Origin: Campylorhamphus procurvoides
Taxonomy: Eukaryota > Chordata > Aves > Passeriformes > Dendrocolaptidae
DNA: 64,000 nt
Direction of reading: 5' to 3'
Assembly: GCA_013396655.1 (NCBI GenBank)
Contig: WBMV01005958.1
Coordinates: forward strand, 363,309-427,308
Shown here: in pieces, positions 34,601 to 46,600 of the stretch
Position numbering within the stretch: position 1 is the first letter of the stretch
Layout: each line of letters starts with the position of its first letter
The notes under the pieces: generated by a model
Database searches by the model: none
What the model was told of the DNA's origin: nothing
What the model saw: only the letters and a program-made list of their open reading frames with translations
Position numbers and translations under genes: made by a program

Positions 34601-37600
34601 TAAAGCTGTCCTGCAGAAGGCTTGTGTTTGCCTAGAGCCTCTTTGTATGGACTTGGTGGCTGGGAGTTTCCTTGAGCTCCTCTTTGAACTCCAAGCCTTC
34701 AGCATCCAAAACATTTAACCCTCAATTTCTTTTCTGCTTTATCAGTTTGGCCAGCTTCCAGCTGGCAGCATTCATTTGCAGGCTTCCATTCTGCATCTTG
34801 TGTTTGCAGATGCATTTCTTTTTCAATTAACCCCTTGAAATGGTTTTCTTCTCCTCTGAGCCTACCTGCCTCTGGTCTGGCCGGCACTTCTCCCCGCTCT
34901 GGATGCCTGAGGGGCAGAAGTCAGGAGTGGAGAAGCTGGGTCCTTGAGCTGGAAGTGCCAAGCAGAGGGTGTGCCCCATGCACAGGCGTCACGAAGAGCA
35001 GCTGAAGGAACACGCAAGTTCGGCAGCGCCTGCTTTGCCCGTTGTGGGTTGGGGCTTGCAATGCCAGAGGCACTTTTTGCCTCTGTGGAGTCTCTAGAGC
35101 ATCACTTATGAATAATGAGATCTTCCCTGAGTGCTTTCGCTGAGATGCTCTGGAGCACGCGCCCGCATTTCCACGCTGCAGCCTTCACCCCAAACACTGG
35201 GAATGTCTGCACAGCTTTTGCCCAGCTTTCCTTTAGAGCAGCTATTTCTGGAGGTAGTCACTTAAAATGAAAAAAAAAAAAAAAAGAAAAAGAAAGAGCT
35301 CGTCTAAAGCATCACTTACCAAACAAAGGAATTGCCTAGTCACCAGGAATGCCCTCCCTCCTGTGCCTGCTGTAATTATTGAGTAATAGCAGCCTTAGGT
35401 TGCTCATCTTGGCACTCCAGCTGGGTAACGTGCATCCACAGGGAGAGGAGAACCACTCGCCCACTGCCAGGACTGCCAGGCAAACTTCACACGGGTCGGG
35501 AAACTCGATAAAATCTAGAGGTGCAGGATCTCTATTGCTGAGACACTAGTGAAGCCTTTGAAGTGAGAGTGCCTGGAATTGAAGCAAATCCTTGGTTATT
35601 CAGTCTCTTTCAGCCAGCGACTCATCACAGCTTGGTACTACCACATCTGGATCACCCTGTAAGACACACCTTTTTTTTTTTTTAATTAATTAATATTGGC
35701 ACTGCTAGGGGAGTTCCTAATGAATCTGATTACTTAGGCTCCAGGGAGATATAAAATGAGCTGCATGGTGGTTAGCTTAATTTTGTGTATGATTCTAACA
35801 GAGCAAATGAGTAGTAAAGATTGAAATCTCAGCCTAGCATTTGCATTTGCAGAAAGTTTTAAAGCCAGTTTTCATGGCAAGCTGCAGAACTCTGCTGAGC
35901 AAAGTATAACTGTCTGCACTACAAAATAAAAGGTTGTTGTTTATAATTGTTAGCTATTTCTTTAGTTTTAGCACACAACTTTCGTATTAATTCTTACATT
36001 CCCTGACACACCCACTGAAACAGTTGTGCTACTGCTAATACCTCTAATATACTCCTAATATCCAACTAGCAAAATAATGACATGTTATGCTGCTACTAAG
36101 GGTTGATTCTGTTAGTAGTAATGAAAGTGCCTTATCTTCTCAGGTATCAAATTGTTTAATTACAACAGAAACAGGAAGTATTCAGATTTAATGCACCTAT
36201 TTCAGCTCTCTAAACAGTAACAGCTGTGCTCAATGAGTTTTGAAAGTACTATAAAAACAATATTTCAGCAATTTGTATTTGTCAAATGCAAACATACCAG
36301 CCTTGGGAATTAACAAGACAACACAAAAATAATCTGAAAATAAGAATCCATGGAAAACTAGCCCAGAAGAAGCAAAAAAGTTCAGAGTTACATTTTTCCA
36401 CGCTCGCAAACAAAGCTCTGTGGTTTCCTTGCAGGAATTTGTTGAAATGAAACAATTTTATTGGAATATGTCTATTTAGAAAGAGGTTTTCAGAAGAACA
36501 ATTGCAGCCAGAAAAAAAGAGCTGACCACACTCAAGTCAGCCATGGAAGTTCCCACTGATTTAGATACCAAATAATTTTACCCAGTGGCTTTAGAAGTAG
36601 CTTCACGTAGTTTGAGGAAACCTGGGGTAGAGTTAAGGTAGAACACCTTGATCATGTGTGAAATCAGACTAGCTCTCATGCCTCTTGCAGCAGTTATTCA
36701 CCTTAGAAAAATCCCCAAAACTCACAAAATCATGATAGCTTGCTTTCAACAGGTAAAAATAAACACATGAAAAAAAAAAAGTTAATGCATAATAAGAGGA
36801 GATAAGAACTTACATAGAATTAGCTATTCAAGTCAAAAAATGAATTTGTATGAATGCCTGAAAGAAGCCTGTGATTGTTGCTAAACTCTACTGGTTTGCA
36901 GCACTCACTTTGCTTTTGTTCAAATGCCTAAATAAAAGGGTGGCTGTTATTAAACTCTGCTGTTTTACCTCACTCATTTTGCTTAACCATTTGCATTTCT
37001 TCAGACCCTTGACTCGTTTCTCGTGGAAAAATGCTACTATTTACCTCTTTTTTTCCAGAAAAACAGCAGTGTGCCTGAAGTCTGTGTGGTTCACTAGGAG
37101 TTCACTGGGATACATTTGCAACTCCTGAAGCAAAAAACTGGTATTTTATCTTTAGAAGGAGTTACATTTTTTGAACTTATTGAATTTTTCAAAGATCAGC
37201 ATGAAGAGTTCTGATTAAATGCTTGCTTCAGCGTTTTAAAGGCTTCTTGTGTCCCTGTTGCCTAAGGAGGTCGTACATGGGGATTGCTCTGTAAACATCA
37301 GATTGTACAGAATTGGCTCTGCGTACCATGCCAGGCACACAAAGAAGAAGTCAAATGGCTTATCTCTCACTTATCAACTAGTTTATTTTTCATGCCCAAA
37401 AAAAGGCTGCTACAGGAGCAGCTACTACTTTGTAAATAATTTAATGGCTTCTGTTAAGTAGAGCTGTCAATTTTGCAAACAGTATTAAAAGAAGATTTTC
37501 GTTTTACCACGGATTTGCACGTTTTGAAATGCATTTTTATCCCTGAAAGTCCAGTGGAGGATACTGGAGAATGGAAACGGCTTCTGATTCGCAGACACAG

Positions 37601-40600
37601 ATTCAAAAGAGAATAGGTGCAGTTAAATAATGGCAGATGCATGAGCAGGGAAGGTGTGATATCTCATCACCTGTATGCGTTGCTTAGAGAGCATCCTGCT
37701 CATTAAAGCTTAGGAAAACTTTTAGTGGACTTGTAAAGAGACATTATTTGACTCTCTCAGACAGGCATTAGATGTAGCAATAGCAATTGCCAGCAAATTT
37801 TGGAAATGCAGAATGTTCACTGTGTGGTTGTGTGTGTACAGTATTACTCCAATATTGATCATGATGAACGGGATTTTTGGAAAGATTTTTAGCATAAAAA
37901 ATTCATGTTACTGCATCTGATAAATTATTTCAATGATGAAACAGCATTAGCCATGATACCAACTCTCAAGTTTTTAAAATTCAAGTTCCCATCCCCAGAT
38001 CCTAACATGCTAAGCAAATATTAGGTGAGAATTTAAAACAGCAAGAGTTTATTGTGCAGTAAGCCAAAGGAAGATCCCAGAATGCCTGAATACATCTTAA
38101 GTGAAACCTGTGACCTGTCCAGTGCCAGCACAAAGTTGAGCCTCTGTTAAGCACCAAACCCTAACCAGAGCCTTCATCTAGATGTGAGGACCACCACCCT
38201 CTCCAGGCTCTGTGGCATTGCTGCCAAAATCCTTCTCTTTTTAATTAAATGTGGGATATGTTGCCTCTAGTTTGGGAAGGGCTGTGTTGTTTAAACAGTG
38301 TTCCTTGTGCATTTGTTTTTCCTGCTTTAGCACTTCTCACAGGGAGCAGACTCCGTGTCCCACAACCAAAATATTTATTTCTTTACTCTAGAGCTCATAT
38401 CTGATGGTTCTGTGGCTTTGAATCACTCCTGGCATCTGATCCTATCTAATATTCAACACTGCAGCTGTACACCCAGACTAGAATAGGTTCAATGCTCATA
38501 ACTTGAGGTCACTCTCAGATATTTATTTCAGATATGAAAAGCGCAAAGAAATTTATTTGCACTCCTGTGGGTAAGAACCCCCTTCCCCCAGTTTTGGCTT
38601 CAGATACGCTTACATATGACAGACTGCTCTGTTTTCCATGAGGTTCCTATGGATCCAGTAGCATTATTTAACAAGGTATAGCTGTGCTACATCCACAGCG
38701 CGAAGTATCAAAGTCACTGGCTATGTTATAATTAACTTCTCATTGCATTCATATATCAGAAATATGCCACACAAGGACTCTGTACATCCAAACTGGATGT
38801 ACAGCCAACATGCTAGGTACCACCTGGAGCACATGCGTGAGTTACACTGATGAGATTGGGGTGAGAGGGCTGTGATTTACTCAGCTCTGGTTCTCAGCAG
38901 GTACGAGAAAATCCAAATTAATAGTGTGATGGAAAGAGTTCAAGACCAAGTTGACCCAATTCCAATTTGTTTCTTTTCTCAATAGCCACTCCTCTATCAA
39001 CATCCCTCAGGGGTTTATGTTCTGAAATGCCCCCACTCCTTGGAAGTAGGTCGGCTTCAGGAGTGATGGCTTAGCAGAAGTCAAGGACATAATAAATTGG
39101 TGAAAGTTTGTAACTTTGGAGGGTAAGTTATGTAGGCCCTAGATGTTACTGAGGAGGTGGAAAAAGGAAAAAAAAGAGAAAAGAAGAATTAATTATTCCA
39201 CTTTGACTCAAACTGTACATCTGAACTTTGACATTTAGAAAATTAGAAGGTTTAACATTTTGCTCCTTAGAAAGCTAAGGCCAAGTAAAGAGGAAGACCC
39301 TTCAGGACCAAAGACTCAGTTCCAAACAGAAGCACAGCAGTGAGAATTGTGTTCCCAAGCAGAGGCTATCAAAGCTTGTCCCACAAGAACTGCAGTGGAT
39401 TTTGCCTATTTTTTTAATTTTTTCTTTTCTATTTTTCCCCATCAACAGGATTTTTGTTTAAGCCCTTTCCCAGAGTTTTTCATGCATATGGAAAACAGTT
39501 TCTCCTGAACCTTTTTAAATTCTCCATATTGTTCCCCTCCTTTTCTTGGCTTCTCTCTCCACAAGAAGAGATTTCCAAAGAAACCTCCTTTACTAGCCCT
39601 GTAGCTGAGTTTCTTAGATGTAAAGCCTTGCTTATGCAACTGTTCTCTCCTCTTCTTTTTTAGTTTTTGGATTTTTTTATTCAGGGTGAAAAAGAAATTG
39701 CACCAGCACCAGTTCAGCACCCCTATTTATTGCAGCATGGTGTGTCGCCCCCAACCCAGTTGGCTTTTCCAGCTATTCCCCACATTGCTCTGTGTGTGGG
39801 GAGCAGCACAGGCAGAGAATATCAGAGAAAGCCAAACTGGTTGCCACACTTCACCCTCTGTCTCACCACAGATGCTAATAACATTTAGGTAGCATGAAGA
39901 GTAGAAATAGTCCGCAGCAATCCTACAGAACTGGATTTTTGGGACTCAGAGACTCAGAAACGCTTACAAGTAGATTTGCCCTCCTAAGCCAGCGAGCGTT
40001 CTGGGTCTCCAGAGAAAATGTAAACCAGCAGCATGGCAACACTCACAAGAGTGTTATATTCTTCCCCCTGCCCATGGTATTGCCATGGGTATCATGCAGA
40101 TTAGCTTAGACAGGATCCAAGAAGGCAGAGAACAAGGGGAGAAAAACAGGATTAGAAGAGGGAGAAAATGCAAAAGGGTCTTACGATTTTGAGAAAAATC
40201 TTTTAAAGTCTTTATCTGTAACAGGATTTTTTTTCCCCTTAATCCAAATTCTGCTAGCCTGTGGTTTGATTGAATTTTTTATTTATTTATTTTGAGTCTT
40301 ACACCAAGAATATGCAATTCCTCATGTATATTTTCAGGTGGTTCAGGTATTTTCAAGCGGTTCAGGTATTTTCAAGCAATTCTCTTTCCCCAAAGGGTTC
40401 AGACTGGAACTTGTGAATTGGAGGTCCCTGCTTCACCTGCTGGTCTTGACTGTGAACCAAAATATTTTAAAACAAAGCTAAGAGAAGTCTTTCTGTTTAA
40501 AGGAAGGAAGACCAGTCCAATTGACAGCAGGGAAATGCTCACGTGCAGCAGCTTTTGGCAGCCACTGGACCTTCTGTAGTTGACAATTTAGAGAAGGCAT

Positions 40601-43600
40601 TTTCTCCTTGCTAACTAAAGCCAATACACACTCACTGCCTGCCTTTCAAAAGCTCTGGGACATGTTATTGTTGCTGGTCGTTAGCTACTCAGCCTCCTTT
40701 CAAGGGGAAAAGTCAAGGGTGAAAGCTGTGTGAGCATATGGTTTTCCATTCGATTTGATCCATTACAAGAGAGGACACCCTTGTCCTTACTGACATCTAA
40801 GGCAAATGGTAACTTGGTTGGTACTTTTAAATTGTGACACCGTATCTTGATTCACCTTAACAGAACTCCTGGGGCAGTCAGACGAAGAGGACCCATCTTG
40901 TGAAGCTGTCATTGATCAATCTTCAGAGCAGGGAGGAGGGTACAACCCACCTGCTCCAGGCCCTGCCATCAGACCACCAGTGCAGAGCTGTTCCCACAGG
41001 TGAGCTGGGCAGGGAAGGGCACAGGGGCAACATCAGGGATATTTCACAAGGCCAAGGAAAATCTTGCATTTCCACAACAGAAAATGGAAGGGTGGGGGAG
41101 GGAAACAGTTAACTAAAATAGTTTTGAAATGTATGTTTGATATTCTGAGCTTTCCTGGCAGGACTGTAAACACAACAAAACATTAAGACACTAAGCAGGA
41201 GCTAAGAAAAACCTGGAAGCCCGAAGGACATGGCATGGACACAAAGAAATCTTAACAAATGTAGACAGTTTGTGAGCATTTAACAAACATTTAACAACTA
41301 TTTTCCAATTAAATCATTTGGACAAATGCAGCCTTCCTCACTGAATGTGAAGAAAAGAGAAATACAGCAATGGAAATGCATCAAACTAGCAGTTAGAGGT
41401 GGTAAACAGAACGTTTAAAAACCTGACATGATCTTTCCAGATTTCTGTAAGCACATCACTAACCTGTGATCAAAGTCCCTGGGACGAACTTAGCTATTAT
41501 AAGAGAAACAACAGTTCTGATGACTGGGGAGTTTTTTCCTGCACACCATCTTGCAAGGGTTGGGAAATTAGAATGCAATAGCTCTTCTGCAAAGTTACAA
41601 AAAGCATTTATTTCTTTTTTTTTTTTCCTCATGTATTCCTGATAGAAAAGAAAAACAATTTTTTGTTCCCAGTGGTTATAGAGATGTACAGTGATGATAT
41701 AAACTCATTTTTACTTTCTATGCCTACTCTATATGGGAATGTTTTTAGTAAATCTAATGTTAGTACAACATTGAACTTCCACAGTGAATTCATCCAGCCA
41801 TTTGTACATAACTGCGCTGAACACTCTTCATGTGGGCAAAACACACATTTCTTTCTCCTTCTGGAAATCTCTATGTTACCTAGTCTTCTGTCTTACCTCA
41901 CATGGGGGGATTGAGCTTTTTCAGTATCAAATGTTGTCCCCATTTTACCAGCCTCACACCACTAGTGAAGTATTTATTTTATACATAGCCTACAACTTTT
42001 GGAATACAGGATGCTGTCTAAAGCTTTCTGAGACATCTAATGGGTTTGGAGGTTGGGCCTGCCTTTAAAAGTTATTCCATCTTACCTTTTGTGATGAAGA
42101 TAGCACCATATTGATATGGGCAAATAATAAAGACAGTCTCCATGATGGAGACTACCTTGACTCTGGAGGACTTTCCAAGTGCTCCAATAAAAGGAGCTCC
42201 TTTAACAGCGCACTAGAGCAGGGACTGATCCCAACATGCCTCCAATCCCAAGGTATAAACACACTATCCTCCCTTTTCCCTTTCGGAGGTTGCTATGACT
42301 CACACAGCTCTGGCAGTCCCACATCTGCCTTCGTCAGGCGTCTTGGGAGAGAGATTGCAGAGTTCAACTCTGCTCCTACTCCTGGGCTCCCCAGCTTGAC
42401 CACCTTGGCCTGCACCTAGCCGGGTGGGTCACCATAAGTTGCCGAACCTCATGAGTGGTTCCGTGCTGTCGACAGAGCTGCATAAACTGCTGGGATTTCC
42501 CAAGGCTTTGGGTTGCCTCTTGCCAGGCTGGAGAGGATAAAGAAGGCTCCCACCCATGCCACCAGCTCCTCCACCTGTGGATACCTGGTGATGCGGCTGA
42601 CCTCCCCTGGGAGAGGCCAGAAATTTTGGTTGCCACTTGCAGAGCTGTGGAAGAAAACTTCTCACGGTTTCCCTAGCTGGCCACAGCTGCCTGAAGCCTG
42701 CCAACATGAATGTAGGTTTTAAAGGCACTCCCTGTGACAACACCAACCAGCTGGGAAGGTCACCTGCTAAGGCACGGGTGGCTCCAGCAACTTCTTCCCT
42801 GTGCTTAAAAAAAGCCATACATGGTTACAAGTGCCTATCTGTGGCTTGGTTTGCCTCCAGTTTCACAGCATTTGTTTTCTACAACGCATCTGCTGCCAAG
42901 TCTGCATCAGGCTTCTTCATGGGAAGAAATCTGTATGAAGAAAGGAAGTTTTGAGGTTTAGGAGCCTAAATAAATAGGGCCATTCTTCAGTCATTGCAAT
43001 ATTTCATCTCTGTGTCTAATATACTCCAGCACTACTAGAGATTTCCAGTTTTGTAATAGGCTTCTTCTGGGTAGCAGTGGTTCCCCAGGTTCCTGTAGGA
43101 CACCAAAACAGGACTTGGCAGTTGTTCAGCAAGAGTACTCAACTGCTGTTCCTCCTTCTTTCAGAGTCTTTTGTTACCTGCCTTGGCTTTATACCACATA
43201 GTCCCACCAAACCCAGGGAATTACTACATTACTGCTTTTCTAACACTACCACTCCTGTCAGACCCAGATACTGTCCTAAATCTGCATTTCACTCAGCTTT
43301 CTGGAAGTTCATCTCCAGCACATACCCAGACTTCTTTCTTCCTTATAGTTCAGCTTTGACAGAATCTTTGTTATGGAACAACTGAGGTGTATCTCATGAG
43401 TTGCACCTAGGCAGAAGTCCTGGGCAAGGGCCCTGTGAAGACTAGCAGATGACATTTATGTTTCAGTTGCTTAATAAACCTTATTATTGATGCCCTTAAA
43501 CAGAACAGATAAATACCACAAAGAATGCAAGTCCAGTGAATAATTTTACAAGACAAAGATCTCATCTCTGTCTTACTTTTGCCATTAGCCATCATCATTT

Positions 43601-46600
43601 TCTCCTTCCAAATGCCAGCTATACTACTGCCCAGCAGTTTCTGTCCTCCCATTACTTTTGTTAGCTATTTATGAAAACATTTGGGTCAGCAAAACCCTGC
43701 ACCAAAAGCCTGTAACTGAGGCAAATGTTTTGTATGCAGTTGTTCAGAGGACCAAGGTAGCATGCTGATTCTCTCAGCAGCACAAAGGAACTGATCAACT
43801 CCCTGTGGGACAGCTTGTTTCTGGATGAGTCAACCTGTGAGTTCCTGTGACCGTGCCAGAATTTGGCACGTAAGTGTCAGTACAGACCTACGTCTGCACT
43901 CACTCCTCTGCTGTTGGCCTTGGTAGCTGCAGTGTGGGTTTCCACCCCATCACTCTGTCATTCTGTTGTGTTACCATAACGTGTTGTGAGTTTAAATATC
44001 TTGCAGTTGTTGGCAGTGTCAGGATGTGTGTGAAGCTGGGTTGGAGGGTTTTAGCTTATTATCCATCTACCTTGTCCCCATCCCCCAAACCAGAGCTATT
44101 TTAATTAAGCTTATGTATTATTTTAATACAAGTGGTTAGGATAGAAGGCAAAAATGTATATCATCACAGTGATTTTCATCATAAAAATTTCTTGATGCTT
44201 ATGTGCTTAAAAATACACATATTTCTTCATCTCCACAAGGTTTATATTGAAGCCCAGAAGCATCTTTGTATATTTGGAATCTGCAACATCACTGATGAAA
44301 CCTCAGGAGTCTTTCATATTTGCATATGTTGGTTATAAAATCACAATAGAGAGAGGTAATTAGAGTTATCCCACAGCATCCCCTTTTGTGTGTCACATAA
44401 AAAACAACACTAAATGGATTTTTTTACTCTTATTCCACTGTTTAATGCAATTAAAATAAGCATTCATCACTGTTATGACACTTTAGTTTGTTCTTCCACC
44501 ATCAATTATCTTCTCCAAAAGTCCCCTTTAACCAGAAAGCAAACCTAGTCCTGAAGGCTGAGAAATACAGTCTGCCAGGTCCAGGTGTAATCCTGCAAGC
44601 TGCTCTTTCTCCCCTTACAATTTCCAGTTCCAAAGTGACTCTGTTAAGAGGTGCGATGCAGGCGTGTGGTGATGTGGTGTAGGAAATTCCTATCAGAGGT
44701 GGGATGCAGCAGCTCAGCTGTTCTATCCCTGCCCGGTTGCTCCATCCTTCCTTCTCGTTCTCTGCCACTGCTCAGCCCAGGAGCTCCATGTGCATCGAGA
44801 ACGCAGCAGCAGGCAGATGTATGTGGCTTTGTGAGAAGTTGCATTCTCCATTTCTACATCTGTAAAACTGAGATAATACGTTCCCAAATTCAAAGGGGCA
44901 AATTAATTAGTCTGTGTGCATACAGCACCTTGAAAATACAAAATTAACTCTTCGTACCCCGTAAGTACTCGAGATGCATCGAGGTGTGCTCTAGGGCCTC
45001 TTGATTCCAGACAAAGGTCCTCTTGATTAAATTAGATTGCTAATGTATTAACGCATTAGCACACTTGAAGAAAGAAAAGTTTGAAAAAGCAATTTGGCTT
45101 CATCACATGAATGGCGTGTATACTTAATGGAAATTTTTCCAGCATTCACAAAACAAAGAAAAATCAATAAAATGTCTGCCAACTGTTCCACTGAAAACAT
45201 TTTATAATCTATAGCACCGAGAATCCCGAGCCAAGATAAACCAGCGTTGCTGACAGAAAATACTGACAATTATTTTACATTGATTCAACTTGGCCCAGCC
45301 CAGACTGACCTTGTTTATTCATCTCAGTCTCCTAATTCATATTAACTTGGCATCAAAATGGGCCATGTGGCATGTGGGCTGAAGACCCATTTCTGTATCT
45401 TAGACTCAGATAAATGTAGTGCATTGAGTACTTCCAGTGCCTTGAGCTCTTAGGTAGATTTATATGCATTAGACAGAACTGGTTAAGTTCCTTTTATCCC
45501 CGCTGGGCTTTTCATGTCTGTTGACTGTAAAACTAGAAGCTCGGGAGAGGTAACATCTTCTTCTAAGCCTTCGGATATACATGAAATCCTCCCAGTACTG
45601 GTCAATTTTAAAGACATATCCAAAGAGGATGGAGGGGTTTAAGCTCTTTTAAAACATAAAAATAGAAGGGTTATGGCAATTTGGCAGCCAAAAAAGCAAT
45701 TTACGGGTCTCGGCAGAATCCGAGGCTGTGTGTAAGAAAGCTGATCAAGACACTACGGAGGAGATAATGGGGTCGAAGAGCAGAAGAATCCCCCTGCTTT
45801 TGCAGGCAGCATAATCTGGTCTCCAATGAAGTTTCTTAGTTTCTTTTACTGAACCAATAAAGCTTAGTGTGATGGGAGAGTTGCATTACTGCAGCTTAAA
45901 AACGTCTCGAGAAAGCTGATGAGCAGAGTTGCTTTTAGTTGCTTTATATATGGCCAGCTGCTCGCATAGCTGATGCCCGAATGGTAGTGTAAAGACAAAG
46001 ACACAGGGAAAATGTGAGCTTTTTCTTTAGTTATTTATGTTCTCAACAGTAATAAAGAGCTTTCTATGCCTGGAATGTATTATTTGTATTATCAAAGCTG
46101 AGCCAGATTTTGCAGTGTGACAGTTAAGAAATTGGGTGTTGCAACAAGCCTTCACATTTTTATTCTCAAACTACACTGCTGTCATATCTGAAAGCCACCC
46201 TTGGGTAAAACACTACTGGAGTCAAACGTGACTACATCCACAGAGGAGGAAAAGCCACCCAAATGAAGAGAATCCTCCCAAAGGAGTTCCCAGGTGGCCT
46301 GGCATTGAATGTTTGGTTTATTTTCTCTATTTGACTCATTCTTGATGAAGGTAATGCTCCCTTGAACTTCAGTGAGCACTTGGCATTTTGTGGATAGCAG
46401 GACAAGCAACAAGCCAGCAAGCCCAGATGACACAACACAGCCTTCAAATTTCCAGTTGCACTGCAATGAGAATGGATTGCCTTTCCACATACCTATGTAA
46501 GCAGAGATTAATGATGAGTGAAGAAACCAAGGCTAGCAAAACCAAAAAAAAAAAAAAAAAAAGAAAAAAAACAATTCTGCATTAACACATACCTGGTTCC

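Larger units (their letters stand above)
16764..40863 (+). other. WDPCP large intron (24.1 kb)
   Basis: This is the largest intron in view, between ...ITTGI and ELLGQ. It holds candidate conserved blocks (about 20880-21030, 22980-23180 and 23800-24260), a MIR-like relic near 31690-31900, microsatellites, an ancient direct duplication at 36876-36984, hairpins at 27901-27930 and 38780-38804 and a tandem repeat at 40331-40384. None of its open frames (the longest about 155 codons at 34251-34718) shows a domain or flanking splice signals. Confidence 0.8.

Noticed and set aside
34251..34718. A 155-codon + strand open frame in the large intron
   Set aside because: No similarity I recognise, no splice context, an unremarkable start, and about the length expected as an extreme in 24 kb of intron.
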